From the NCBI GenBank assembly GCA_963707465.1, contig CAVPQK010000013.1:868001-932000 (forward strand): 64,000 nt of DNA. The letters are read 5' to 3'. The notes under the pieces were generated by a model. It ran no database searches and was not told the DNA's origin. It saw only the letters and a list, made by a program, of their open reading frames with translations. Each line of letters begins with the position of its first letter. Position 1 is the stretch's first letter. This DNA comes from Bog-159 sp963707465 (GTDB lineage: Bacteria; Acidobacteriota; Terriglobia; Bryobacterales; Bryobacteraceae). The translations under genes and the position numbers were made by a program. Below are positions 7,362-15,757 of the stretch, piece by piece.

Positions 7362-9545
7362 TTAGGTTTTCGCCTTCTTCCGTCCCCCGGAACGTCTGCT
7401 AGCATACAGTTGGCGATACACCGTCGCATTTCTCAGTACCGCCTCCACGTAATCGCGCGTTTCCGTAAATGGGATGGATTCCACAAATTCGGCCGGCTCG
7501 CGGTACTGGTTCCACGTGATCCAATCGTTCACCCGCGATTTGCCCGCATTGTAAGAGGCCAGAGTCTCCTCCCATTTGCCGCCCCACTGATCCAGCAGCG
7601 CACGCAGGTAACAGGCGCCCAGTTTCAGGTTGACCGCCGGCTGGAACAGCGATCGATTGCTGAAGCGTTTGATGCCCACGCGGCGCGCCAGCGCGCGGCC
7701 GGTAGCCGGCTCCACCTGCGTCAGCCCGTAAGCTTTCTTCGCGGAGAGCGCCTGCGGATCGAATTCGGATTCCTGCCGGATCAGCGCCGCCATCATATAC
7801 GGATCCAGGCTCTGCTCCCCGGCGCTGCGCACCAGGTCTTTCTCATAGGGCAATGGGAACAGCAACTGCCAGAACGCAGGCGGCGCGTCCTCCAGGGACA
7901 TCGCGAGATAATCGGGCGCGGCGCTCTTGATGTTGTGCAGCTTTTGGTGCGGCGTATCGGCGGTGCGCGCCAGTTCCATGGCCAATAAATACGGCTGGCC
8001 GCCATTGCGCGCCCCGAAACGCAGCTCCGCCTGCGCCAGATCCGGCAGTCCGGCGGATTCCAGCAGCCGCGCCCGCGCCATCCGCAAAGCGGTTTCCGCA
8101 TCCGGCTGGCTGGGAACCGCGGGCTTGTGCGGCGGAAAGGCGATACTCCGCAGGAACTGGGCCGTCTTCTCCGACCCAGCCGCGCCCGCAATCTGCGGCT
8201 GTGCCATCCGCTCGCGCGCCAGCAAGCCGTAATAGTAGTTCGGAAACTGTGCCGCCAGGCGCGTATAGAAGGCCCGCGCGGCGCCGTAATCGTTGTGATC
8301 GGGGTAATCGGAGCCGGCTTCCTCCAGCCGTCCCAGAAAGTAAAGCGCGCCGCTGGCCGTGGGATGCCCTGGGTATCTCTGCAGGTGCTCGCGCAGCAGT
8401 TCGCGCGCCTCCCGCCGCCGCCGGATATATGCCGCCCACGCCACCCGCCAATGGCAGGACGCCGCCAGCGGTTGATCCGGAAACGTCTCGTAGACCGCTT
8501 TGTACAGCGGGATATATTTGTCCGGCTGATTGGTCACCAGGAATCGATTCGCCGCCCCCACCAGCGCCTTGTAGCGCCACGGCGATTCCGCCTGCTTGCC
8601 AAGTTTGCCCACCGCCTCCATCATCTGGTCTTCGTCATTCAGCTTGCGCGCGCATTCGACGATATAGTAGAGCCGCTCGGCATTCGCCTCCCCGTGCCTG
8701 TCGCCGCCGGAAATCTCCAGCGCGCGCAGGTTTGAATAAGCCGCCGCCACGTCGCCCGCCAGAAATTCCGCCGCGCCAATTCCCACCCGCGCCCGGTCCC
8801 GCTCCTCGCCGCTAAGCTGCGGCACCAGCGCTTGAAACTCCGATCGCGCCCGCGCGTATTCGTGCTGGGCCAGCAGCTTGTGGCCGCGCTCCACCATGGC
8901 TTCCGCCGCCGGCGCCGGATACGCCGCGCCCATGCCGTCGCGCAGCGTGATCAGCGCGGCCGCGGCGCGCGTGGCCGCGTCACTGGTCGGGTATTCGTAA
9001 TACACGCGCTGATAGCATTGCGCCGCGTGCGCCAGGTCGCGCGAGCCCTCGTACGCCATGGCCAACGCCAGATCGCCGTCCGGCTGCGGCAGATCGGCAT
9101 AGCGTTCCCGCAGCATCGTCACCGCGGCGGCGGCGGATCCGGACGCCGCCAGGCCGCGCGCCTCCAGCACCATGGATTTCGCGGCAAACGGCGACGGCAC
9201 CGCCACCGACCTCACCACCGCCGCGTCGCGCGCCGCCGCGCCATAGTCTTGGGTTTCCGCGCGCGCCGCAGCCAGATAATAGCCCGTGTAATCCGCCAGC
9301 TTGGGAAGCCGCGCCCGCGCCGCCTCCAGATGCACGATGGCATCCGGGAAGCGCTTCTGTTCGAACGAAACCACCCCCAGCGTGAAGTGCGCCAGCGCGC
9401 CGTTGGTGTCTTTGTGGCTGGCCGCGAACGTCTGTAGCGCCTTGGCCCGCGCCGGCGTCGGCGATTCGTGGTACGCCCGCCCCAGCGATTCCGGAGTTTG
9501 GCCGAAAACTGCGACGGCAAACAGAACACACGCCAGATCCCGCAC
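7362..9545 (-). CDS. Soluble lytic murein transglycosylase (TPR + SLT domain)
   Basis: 727 residues. A short hydrophobic N-terminus ('LACVLFAVAVFGQ') is a probable signal peptide. Residues ~20-540 are alpha-helical TPR/superhelix repeats like the U- and L-domains of Slt70. The C-terminal ~150 residues form the goose-lysozyme-like SLT domain: 'IRQESEFDPQALSAKKAYG' carries the catalytic Glu, followed by 'LTQVEPATGRALA', 'NLKLGACYLRALLDQWGG' and 'ETLASYNAG'. It cleaves the MurNAc-GlcNAc bond of peptidoglycan in the periplasm, forming anhydro ends. It begins 7 bp after the stop of the gene upstream on the same strand, suggesting an operon. Confidence 0.92.
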   Translation of the reverse strand: MRDLACVLFAVAVFGQTPESLGRAYHESPTPARAKALQTFAASHKDTNGALAHFTLGVVSFEQKRFPDAIVHLEAARARLPKLADYTGYYLAAARAETQDYGAAARDAAVVRSVAVPSPFAAKSMVLEARGLAASGSAAAAVTMLRERYADLPQPDGDLALAMAYEGSRDLAHAAQCYQRVYYEYPTSDAATRAAAALITLRDGMGAAYPAPAAEAMVERGHKLLAQHEYARARSEFQALVPQLSGEERDRARVGIGAAEFLAGDVAAAYSNLRALEISGGDRHGEANAERLYYIVECARKLNDEDQMMEAVGKLGKQAESPWRYKALVGAANRFLVTNQPDKYIPLYKAVYETFPDQPLAASCHWRVAWAAYIRRRREARELLREHLQRYPGHPTASGALYFLGRLEEAGSDYPDHNDYGAARAFYTRLAAQFPNYYYGLLARERMAQPQIAGAAGSEKTAQFLRSIAFPPHKPAVPSQPDAETALRMARARLLESAGLPDLAQAELRFGARNGGQPYLLAMELARTADTPHQKLHNIKSAAPDYLAMSLEDAPPAFWQLLFPLPYEKDLVRSAGEQSLDPYMMAALIRQESEFDPQALSAKKAYGLTQVEPATGRALARRVGIKRFSNRSLFQPAVNLKLGACYLRALLDQWGGKWEETLASYNAGKSRVNDWITWNQYREPAEFVESIPFTETRDYVEAVLRNATVYRQLYASRRSGGRKKAKT

Positions 9546-9552
9546 CGCCCTG

Positions 9553-10497
9553 TTACACCACGCGCCCAGGGTATTTACCTCCCAGCCACGCCGGATTGTC
9601 GTTGGCCAGCGTGCGCACCAGCTCCTGATGAAAGTAATCGAACATCGTCGGACTGGCCGTTACGAACTTCCGCCGGAACGATTCCCGGCCTTCGTCGATC
9701 GCCTCCTGCAAAGCGGAGTACAGATCCTGCTGCGCCCGCCCCGCTTTCACCGCATCCGGCCGATACAGTCGCATCTCCGCCACCTTCACGCGCGCGAAGC
9801 GCTGCGCGCTCTGATGCAGACGGCGGTCGCCTGCGCTCAGCCCCTCCCAATCCGGCGCGGCATCGGCGCGCGCGCTGGCGGGAGCCGCTTCGATGTGTAC
9901 CAAATTGAGGGATGCCGCCGCAGGCCGCTGCCGCGCTTCCATTACCGCGGCCGCCGCCTGCGCCAACAATTCCAAAGCCGCGCTGTCGACCGCACCAGTT
10001 GCGTACAGCATGCCCACCGTCGTTCGATCCACCGTCAGCGGGAACAGGTACGCTTTGTCGCTGGGCGCATGTGCGAAAGCTTCCACCACCGCCGGAGACA
10101 CCTCCGCCGCCGTCGACAGAGCCACCACCGGCTCCCGCGATTCGATCGCGCCGGCAAACGCGGCCGCCTCCGCCGCGCCGAATCGGATCTCGCGAAACCG
10201 TGCCGCCGCCTCGCCCGCCGCGCCGCGCAGCCGCTCACCCCCCACCGTCTCTTCGTTGATGTGAAAAACGCCGCAAGCGTTGGCGAACGGCGCCGACGCA
10301 TCGCATAGGATGGCCGCAATCTCCGGAAACGCCACCGCCTGCCGCAAGCGCCGCACGGACTGATTCAGATGTTCGGCCAGCGCCCGCTCGGCGGCCTGCA
10401 CGCTGGTGGAAACCCGCGCTTCCGTTTCGGATTGAAATAACTGTTCCAGCTCGGAGAACAGGCTTCGCAACGAAGGCGGGGGCGCGGCAGTGGACAT
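9553..10497 (-). CDS. Hypothetical cytoplasmic protein with GAF-like central region
   Basis: 314 residues. An N-terminal helical segment (~10-50) leads into an alpha/beta region ('IAAILCDASAPFANACGVFHI', split in two, and 'PLTVDRTTVGMLYATGAVDSAALELLAQAAAAV') with the layout of a divergent GAF domain. It ends in a helical region with 'FDYFHQELVRTLAND'. No signal peptide. It is the first gene of a two-gene unit with the transglycosylase. A TAGAAT box ends 9 nt before ATG 10497. GAF assignment is tentative. Confidence 0.65.
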   Translation of the reverse strand: MSTAAPPPSLRSLFSELEQLFQSETEARVSTSVQAAERALAEHLNQSVRRLRQAVAFPEIAAILCDASAPFANACGVFHINEETVGGERLRGAAGEAAARFREIRFGAAEAAAFAGAIESREPVVALSTAAEVSPAVVEAFAHAPSDKAYLFPLTVDRTTVGMLYATGAVDSAALELLAQAAAAVMEARQRPAAASLNLVHIEAAPASARADAAPDWEGLSAGDRRLHQSAQRFARVKVAEMRLYRPDAVKAGRAQQDLYSALQEAIDEGRESFRRKFVTASPTMFDYFHQELVRTLANDNPAWLGGKYPGRVV

Positions 10498-10506
10498 CCT
10501 GCAACG

Positions 10507-10512
10507 ATTCTA
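10507..10512 (-). promoter_or_regulatory. Extended -10 box (TGC-TAGAAT) before the GAF-like gene
   Basis: On the minus strand TGC TAGAAT is followed after 9 nt by ATG 10497, so transcription would start at or within a base or two of the start codon. Confidence 0.5.
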
Positions 10513-10564
10513 GCAAGAGACAATCTAAATCGCCTGCGCTAAACTGAATGCAGGCACGCAACCT

Positions 10565-10828
10565 ATGACTGTCACACTCCATCTGCCGCCCGACAAAGAA
10601 GCCGCATTCGAAGCCCACGCGCGGGCCCGCGGCCTGAGCCTCGAGCAGTGGATGCTCGAGCTTGCCGAACAGTCCGTGCAGCCCGTCTCCATCGCCCACC
10701 TGCAAAAAACCAACCCCCAGGAGTGGGCGCGTCAATTTCGTGCCTGGGCCGACAGCCACGACCCGAGGATACCGGTGCTCTCCGAAGAGGCCATGAGCCG
10801 GGAGAGCATCTATCCGGACTTGACGTAA
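10565..10828 (+). CDS. Antitoxin of a PIN-type toxin-antitoxin pair (VapB-like)
   Basis: 87 residues. The N-terminal strand and two helices ('MTVTLHLPPDKEAAFEAHAR', 'SLEQWMLELAEQS') have the ribbon-helix-helix pattern of small DNA-binding antitoxins. The C-terminal part ('DPRIPVLSEEAMSRESIY') is the kind of extended tail that wraps a PIN toxin. The PIN gene starts 5 bp after the stop. Antitoxins of this type normally repress their own operon. Confidence 0.78.
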   Translation: MTVTLHLPPDKEAAFEAHARARGLSLEQWMLELAEQSVQPVSIAHLQKTNPQEWARQFRAWADSHDPRIPVLSEEAMSRESIYPDLT

Positions 10829-10833
10829 GCCTC

Positions 10834-11271
10834 GTGCTCATTGACACCAGCACGCTCCTGCGAACGCTACAGGTTCGCAATCCCCAGTACGAAACGGTGG
10901 CGCGCGCCTTTGAAGCTCTGCCAAGTCGGGGCCACGCCCTTCACATCGTTCCTCAAAACCTGTTCGAGTTGTGGGTGGTCGCGACGAGGCCAGTAGCGCA
11001 AAACGGCCTGGGCTTATCGATCCCCGAAGCGGCGTCCGAACTGATGCGCCTGAAGAGCATGTTTCCCCTCTTGCCCGACACACCCGCGATCTATCCGGTT
11101 TGGGAGAACCTGGTCGTCCAATATCGGGTCTCAGGGAAGCCGGCCCACGACGCAAGGCTCGTGGCCGCTATGCAGGTGCACGGCCTCACCAGCATTCTGA
11201 CCTTCGACACCGCCGGATTCTCCCGCTACGCCGGCATAAAAGTTGTGCATCCCGCCAGCGCCGCCATTTAG
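10834..11271 (+). CDS. PIN-domain ribonuclease toxin (VapC-like)
   Basis: 145 residues from GTG 10834, normal for VapC. The PIN acidic residues are present: Asp in 'VLIDTSTLLR', Glu in 'NLFELWVVATRP', Asp in 'AHDARLVAAM' and Asp in 'ILTFDTAGFSRY'. Members cleave RNA, often tRNA, when released from the antitoxin. The frame is open much further upstream but that part overlaps the antitoxin in another frame and has no PIN similarity, so GTG 10834 is preferred. The gene ends 6 bp before a type A hairpin repeat. It looks intact, unlike the two decayed toxins elsewhere in the window. Confidence 0.85.
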   Translation: MLIDTSTLLRTLQVRNPQYETVARAFEALPSRGHALHIVPQNLFELWVVATRPVAQNGLGLSIPEAASELMRLKSMFPLLPDTPAIYPVWENLVVQYRVSGKPAHDARLVAAMQVHGLTSILTFDTAGFSRYAGIKVVHPASAAI

Positions 11272-11277
11272 GCCCCT

Positions 11278-11320
11278 GTGGGGCGGGCTCTCAGCCTGCG
11301 GCGGCCTCTCAGGCCGCCCA
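11278..11320 (+). repeat. Paired-hairpin repeat type A, copy 1
   Basis: Two adjacent stem-loops, GGCT-CTC-AGCC and GGCGGCCT-CTC-AGGCCGCC. It lies just after the PIN toxin stop and directly before the stop of the converging gene fragment at 11323. Confidence 0.85.
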
Positions 11321-11322
11321 CC

Positions 11323-11565
11323 CTACCGATGGAACTGCATCTCGAACACCGTGTCTTTGCCGCCCTCCGTCTTGGTCCACTTCTCGCTGAAGTGATCGGC
11401 ATCGGCAAATTCGATCACCAGTTGTCTCATGTGCGGCGCGGCCGGACCGTGCAGATTGCTGGCGCCGGCGAAAGTAAATTCGATCCGTTTCGGAGATCCC
11501 GTGAGCGGCCCGGTAGCCAGCCGCACAATATGGCCATCCGGCGTCAGCGCACAAAAGTCTGCCAC
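11323..11565 (-). pseudogene. C-terminal fragment of a DUF1579-like protein
   Basis: About 80 codons remain. 'ADFCALTPDGHIV', 'IEFTFAGASNLHGP', 'HMRQLVIEFADADHFSEKW' and a final 'FEMQFHR' match the end of DUF1579-like proteins, where the same order ('HYCA', 'FEF..ATN', 'HM', 'F.DADH..E.W') is conserved. The N-terminal half is missing: around 11566 the similarity stops and a transposase remnant on the opposite strand begins. The first codon of the open stretch is GTG, without a ribosome binding site. Confidence 0.65.
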
Positions 11566-11750
11566 TGTGCCGGCAACAACTCGAAACCCTCGTCAGCTCA
11601 CTGCTTCCCGCTCCCCAGGATCACCAGGATCGGCAGGCCATCCTGACCGGCCAGGATCGGCGGCGCTGCCCGCAGTGTGGCATCGGCACCCTGGCGCCCA
11701 TCGAAATCCTGCCACCATGCCGCAGCACGCCGATCATGGATAGCTCATGA
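11566..11750 (+). mobile_element. Remnant of an IS91-type transposase (C-terminal end)
   Basis: Translated in the frame ending with TGA 11748-11750, the segment reads 'LCRQQLETLVSSLL', then 'RRCPQCGIGTLAPIEILPPC', then a short tail. A 'LCRQLL' helix followed by a CPxC zinc knuckle and 'G.L..IE.LPP' is how Y2 (IS91/IS801-like) transposases end. The rest of the transposase is absent, and the junction with the truncated DUF1579-like fragment lies at about 11566. Confidence 0.6.
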
Positions 11751-12143
11751 CGCCCACCACCGCAGTGACCCAAGGCCTACGCGTTGCTCCTCAGGCAGCG
11801 CTGCCTAGCAGTGTGCCCATATCTCTGCAGCCTGCTCAGGCAGCCCCGCGCCATCGTCACCGGCCGCTCGTGCCCACCCCTCCGCACCTGGTTTTTGACC
11901 CTCCGCCCGCGTTCCCGAACGCCGCCGCACCCCACCCTTACCCGCAGTTCACTGAACGGTTTCATCACCTTGCGGCCCGAGCCTCGGGTTGATTTTGAGA
12001 CCTCTGTAGGCCGCCAGCCGATGAAACCTATATCAGTCACAGCCCGCCCAAGAAATGATCCCCCATCCAATCAATCACTTCGCGCCCCGGTCCCCCCTCC
12101 CCCCGCCGCCCCCGTGCTCCCCTGAAAGCGAGGAGCTCCCATC
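11751..12143. other. Non-coding stretch after the transposase remnant
   Basis: No frame here shows family similarity. The sequence contains a short dispersed inverted pair, GGTTTCAT near 11959 and ATGAAACC near 12021, which could be part of the old element end. The final 90 bases are pyrimidine-rich (C-runs) and lead into the ribosome binding site of the next gene. I see no promoter I would defend. Confidence 0.4.
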
Positions 12144-12500
12144 ATGACGCATCGCCAACACCTGACCCCGGCCCAGCACCGCGCCCTTGCCCTGATCTCC
12201 GCCGGTTCCACAGCCGCCGCCGCGGCTAAATTCGTCGGCGTCCATCGCAACACCGTCGGTAATTGGTTGCGTGCCGCCCCTTTTCGCGACGCCCTCGTCG
12301 AAATCCAGCGCAATCAGCTCCTCGCCTGGAGCGAACAAGCCCGGTCCCTGGCTCGCCAGCCACTCGGCTCCGTTCGGGCCGCCTTGGCCCCTCCCCAAGC
12401 GCCCGCCATCCCAAGCCCCGCCGCCCGCCCCAGTCGCAACCAGCCCTGCCCCTGCGGCAGCGGCCGCAAATTTAAGCGTTGCTGCATATCGCTTTATTGA
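12144..12500 (+). CDS. Small HTH protein with C-terminal SEC-C zinc motif
   Basis: 118 residues with a good ribosome binding site (GAGGAG 8 nt before ATG). The N-terminal half is a helix-turn-helix of homeodomain/resolvase type ('LTPAQHRALALISAGSTAAA', 'FVGVHRNTVGNWLR'). A proline/alanine-rich linker leads to the SEC-C zinc motif 'NQPCPCGSGRKFKRCC' at the extreme end. SEC-C motifs bind zinc and occur in SecA and in many small accessory proteins. Together with the neighbouring transposase remnant and repeats this suggests a mobile or accessory gene, but its function is unknown. Confidence 0.8.
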   Translation: MTHRQHLTPAQHRALALISAGSTAAAAAKFVGVHRNTVGNWLRAAPFRDALVEIQRNQLLAWSEQARSLARQPLGSVRAALAPPQAPAIPSPAARPSRNQPCPCGSGRKFKRCCISLY

Positions 12501-12550
12501 CTCTAAATAACAAATTGGCTTTGTTCGTTCCAAAAAGCCCCAAAATACAC

Positions 12551-12826
12551 CAATGCACAAATCGGCACAATTAAGCACAAGAATGCATAGTGCGCCTTCG
12601 CCGCAAGCTCTCAGCGGCAAATGCAACGCACTGCAACACGCACACGAGAAAACGGGCGAAACGAACCCGATTCCACAGTACTCCAAGCGATGTAACTATA
12701 AGCAAATGCTAATGTTAAGCAGTCACTTCCGCGAAATTGGGGTTGTTCGGCCACGGCGTGCCCACGCACAATTCCGCACAAAAACGCACAAAAATGCCCA
12801 GTGCGCCTTCGCCGCAAGCCTTCAGC
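12551..12826 (+). repeat. Pair of imperfect direct repeats
   Basis: Copy 1 (12551-12614) and copy 2 (12768-12826) share CACAA-rich units and an exact core GTGCGCCTTCGCCGCAAGC at 12590-12608 and 12800-12818, followed by TCAGC. They are about 210 bp apart. Confidence 0.6.
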
Positions 12827-12858
12827 CTTCAGCCATCGACCCTCAGCCCGGAGAGCGG

Positions 12859-12892
12859 CGTCCTATCGGCGTTTATCGGCGTTCATCTGCGG
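12859..12892 (-). repeat. Diverged solo copy of the 'CAGATGAAC' repeat
   Basis: The minus strand begins CCGCAGATGAACGC and continues with a second GATAAACGC unit, matching the same family as the copies at 7325-7358 and around 43515-43938 but with more substitutions. Confidence 0.55.
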
Positions 12893-13043
12893 CCTTATGT
12901 CTTTCCGGAATGAGCCAATCGGACAAGGGCATTACGCATCCGATTGCAACGCCATGCAACGTCTCCCGAACCCGCGCATGCCGCGTTCATCGCCGGCCAC
13001 ATCTGCTTTCCGCCCGGCCCAGCTCTGTACTAAGCTCAAACCA

Positions 13044-14522
13044 ATGCCCATGGATCTGCTAGCGGACCTCGAACAATGGAAGACCCGGTTTGGCGTGCCG
13101 GACCTCCGCCCGCTCCACCAGTTGCTCGCCGATGTCGCCGCCCACCCCTTCCCCGATCCGCCTTCGCTCATCCGCCTGCATGAATGCCTGCTCTTCCTGC
13201 GCGCCTATCCCGCCGACGCCGAAGTCCTCCGCCTGGCCGACGCCGCCCTTTCCACCTTCGCCGAGCGCATCGCCGCCTTGTCCGACTGCACGCCACTCGA
13301 AGACCCCGCCGTATCGGGCATCGCCGGCACGTCGTTTTCGGCGGTCTTCAGCTTTGAGGTCGCCCGCCAACTCGCCGCCCGCTATCCGCGCGACATCGAC
13401 ATCGATTGGGCCAACTACGATCAACTCGAAAAGCTCGGCCCCGTGCTGCGCCGCTTCCTGCCGCTCGTGAATGAGGATTGGCCGGTCGAAGCGCACGTCC
13501 CCTTCCGCGCCTGGGTGGATGCCGCCCGCCCCCACGGATCGACCGCTCTCGCCTGGCTGCTCGGCCGTATCGCTTCCCTGCCCCTCGGCCCGCGCGATCA
13601 GGCGGATCTTTACGAATCGCTCGACCTGCTGCTCCTCTGGCGCATCCGCCCGCGCGCCAGCCGCACCCAAATGCGCCTGCCCGTGCGCAAGCCCTATTTC
13701 CACGCCGAGCCGCTGCTGCGCCGCGCCGATATCGATCTCGCGCTCGAACTCGCCGCCCCGCCCCTGCCCGTCACCGAGCTTTCGCCCCCGCAGGCCCGCA
13801 AAATCCTCAATCTCATCCTCGATACCTCCGCCATGCGCTACCGCGAGCTGTACGGCTTCACCCATCCGGACACGCGCCGCGTCTTCCGCGCGGATGCCGG
13901 CCGCGGCGTCGAAATCGTCTTCTTCGGCATCCCGCCGCGATGGCGTCTGCCGCTGCGCACTTATCATGCCGGGATGTTCTTCAAAAACGGCGTGCCCGCC
14001 GGTTATGTCGAGGTGCTGTCCCTGTTCGAGCGCGCCGAGATCGGCTTCAACCTCTATTACACCTTCCGCGAAGGCGAATCGGCGTGGCTCTACGCGCGCC
14101 TGTTGCGCCTCTTCCGCCAGATCCTGCGCGCCCGCTGCTTCTCCGTCGACCCATATCAAATCGGTCTGGAAAATGACGAAGCCCTGGATTCCGGCGCGTT
14201 CTGGTTCTATCGCAAACTGGGTTTCCGTCCGCTCGACCCGGCCGCCGCGCATCTCGTCGCTCGCGAAGAAAACCGCATGCGCCGCACGCCCGGCTATCGC
14301 AGTTCGCGCCGCACCCTGGAAAAACTGGCCCACTCCTACATGCTCTACGAATGCGCCGATGCCGATCGCGGCGCATGGGACCGCTTCACCACGCGCAATC
14401 TAGCCCTCCACCTGACCGCAGCCCAAGTGGGGCAGGCTCGTAGCCTGCGGCGGCCTCTTAGGCCGCCCAAAAACGGCCCGGATCTCCGCGCAGACACAAT
14501 CAAACTAGGAAGCAATCGATGA
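13044..14522 (+). CDS. Large uncharacterised protein, GNAT-like C-terminal motif
   Basis: 492 residues from ATG 13044 (ATG 13050 also possible). The first ~280 residues are helical and rich in Leu/Arg/Ala without a known domain. Residues ~290-450 look like a divergent acetyltransferase fold: 'VEIVFFGIPPRWRLPLRTYH', 'NGVPAGYVEVLSLFERAEIG', and 'ALDSGAFWFYRKLGFRPLDP', the last being the typical GNAT 'FY.KLGF' ending. No signal peptide. The last ~35 codons run through a type A hairpin repeat (14427-14469), so the native C-terminus has probably been replaced or extended by the repeat. The TGA overlaps the ATG of the DUF711 gene (ATGA). Confidence 0.7.
   Translation: MPMDLLADLEQWKTRFGVPDLRPLHQLLADVAAHPFPDPPSLIRLHECLLFLRAYPADAEVLRLADAALSTFAERIAALSDCTPLEDPAVSGIAGTSFSAVFSFEVARQLAARYPRDIDIDWANYDQLEKLGPVLRRFLPLVNEDWPVEAHVPFRAWVDAARPHGSTALAWLLGRIASLPLGPRDQADLYESLDLLLLWRIRPRASRTQMRLPVRKPYFHAEPLLRRADIDLALELAAPPLPVTELSPPQARKILNLILDTSAMRYRELYGFTHPDTRRVFRADAGRGVEIVFFGIPPRWRLPLRTYHAGMFFKNGVPAGYVEVLSLFERAEIGFNLYYTFREGESAWLYARLLRLFRQILRARCFSVDPYQIGLENDEALDSGAFWFYRKLGFRPLDPAAAHLVAREENRMRRTPGYRSSRRTLEKLAHSYMLYECADADRGAWDRFTTRNLALHLTAAQVGQARSLRRPLRPPKNGPDLRADTIKLGSNR
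14427..14469 (+). repeat. Paired-hairpin repeat type A, copy 2 (inside a coding end)
   Basis: Same double stem-loop as the other type A copies, here translated near the end of the preceding gene as 'VGQARSLRRPLRPP'. Confidence 0.85.
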
Positions 14523-15757
14523 ATCGAAGAAATTTCATTGGCGGAGCCCTGCTGTCCGGCGCTGCCCTAGCTCTTCCCGTTGGCGATCCCGCCAAACCAA
14601 AAGTCCGCGCCATAACCGCGTTCCTAAAACTAGATCGCGCCCGCTACCTCCCACAGGTCGCAGGCACCCTGCGCATATTGCGCCAGGCCAAGCGCGTGAT
14701 CGAAGCGGGCGGATACCAGGTGGAAGGCGTCCGCATCACCACCCAGCCCTTCCCCGATTACACCCGCAGCCTCTCGCGCCCCGATGCGCTGCGCTTCTTT
14801 CGCGAATACGACTCGCTCGCGCGCCACGAATCTTTCGATGCGAATATCGGACCGGCCATGCTCCGCGACTCCGACGATCCGGCCCAAGCCCAGTTGCTGG
14901 CCGAAATCCTCTCCGCGACCAAAACCCTGGAAGCCAGCCTGCTGATCGCCGGTCCCGACGGCATCCAATGGAAGTGCATCGAAGCCGCCGCCGCGCTGGT
15001 GAAGTTCGTCGAGGAACACAGTCCCGGCAGCGCCTCCAATTTCAACTTCGCCGCCACCGCCATGCTGACGCCCTACGCGCCGTTCTTTCCGGGTTCGTAC
15101 CACCTCGGCGAAGGCCGCCGCTTCGCCATCGGCACCGAAGCGGCCAACGTCGTGGACCGCGTATTCTCTCAGACGGCCTGTAACGCGCCGCACGCCACCG
15201 AGCGCCTCTCGCGCGAACTGAGCACCCACGCCGCGGCGCTGGAAAAGCTGGCCCAACAAATCGAAAAAGAATCTGGATGGACTTACATGGGCCTGGACGC
15301 CACGCCCGCGCCTCTGCGCGAAGTCTCCATCGGCGCGGCCATCGAAAAATTCACCGGCGCCAGATTCGGATCGAGCGGCACCATGACCGCGGCCGCCATA
15401 ATCACCAAAGCCGTGCAGTCCGTGCCCGTGAAGCGCATCGGCTACTCCGGTCTGATGCTGCCAGTAATGGAAGACGGCTTGCTCGCCCAGCGTTGGAGCG
15501 AAGGCGCGTACGATGTGGATGCGCTGCTGGCCTACTCGGCCGTCTGCGGCACCGGCCTCGACACCATCCCGATGGCCGGCGACACGCCGCCAAGCCAGAT
15601 CGCACGCATCATGGGCGATGTGGCCACTCTGGCTGTGAAATGGAACAAGCCCCTCACCGCGCGCCTCTTGCCGGTCAAGGGAAAGAAGGTGGGAGACCGC
15701 ACCGCCTTCGACGACCCGTTTCTCGTAAACACCCTAATCCGTGGGGCAGGCTCTTAG
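14519..15757 (+). CDS. DUF711 family protein with Tat-type leader
   Basis: 412 residues. The N-terminus 'MNRRNFIGGALLSGAALAL' has the twin-arginine pattern (RRNF) and a hydrophobic core. The body matches the DUF711 (PF05167) family: 'VRAITAFLKLDRA', 'LLIAGPDGIQWKCIEAAA', 'NFNFAATAML', 'FFPGSYH', 'GTEAANVV', 'PVKRIGYSGLMLPVMEDG', 'AVCGTGLDTIPMAGD'. Its biochemical function is unknown. It overlaps the preceding stop by 4 bp (ATGA). The last residues 'IRGAGS' and the TAG stop are encoded inside a type A hairpin repeat. Confidence 0.9.
   Translation: MNRRNFIGGALLSGAALALPVGDPAKPKVRAITAFLKLDRARYLPQVAGTLRILRQAKRVIEAGGYQVEGVRITTQPFPDYTRSLSRPDALRFFREYDSLARHESFDANIGPAMLRDSDDPAQAQLLAEILSATKTLEASLLIAGPDGIQWKCIEAAAALVKFVEEHSPGSASNFNFAATAMLTPYAPFFPGSYHLGEGRRFAIGTEAANVVDRVFSQTACNAPHATERLSRELSTHAAALEKLAQQIEKESGWTYMGLDATPAPLREVSIGAAIEKFTGARFGSSGTMTAAAIITKAVQSVPVKRIGYSGLMLPVMEDGLLAQRWSEGAYDVDALLAYSAVCGTGLDTIPMAGDTPPSQIARIMGDVATLAVKWNKPLTARLLPVKGKKVGDRTAFDDPFLVNTLIRGAGS

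Larger units (their letters stand above)
12501..13043. other. Repeat-rich non-coding region
   Basis: About 540 bases without a supported gene. It is poorer in GC than its surroundings and holds two imperfect direct copies (about 12551-12614 and 12768-12826), each with short CACAA-containing units followed by GTGCGCCTTCGCCGCAAGC. A diverged copy of the 'CAGATGAAC' repeat is at 12859-12892. The only start context near the end is a weak TACTAA box 10 nt before ATG 13044. Confidence 0.55.

Noticed and set aside
12551..12826. Possible CRISPR-like array in the repeat-rich gap
   Set aside because: Only two imperfect copies about 210 bp apart, with no regular spacers and no cas genes nearby.
13059..14333. 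424-codon minus-strand frame opposite the GNAT-like protein
   Set aside because: Composition is Gly/Glu/Ala/Arg noise without domain motifs; the plus frame has the 'FYRKLGF' ending.
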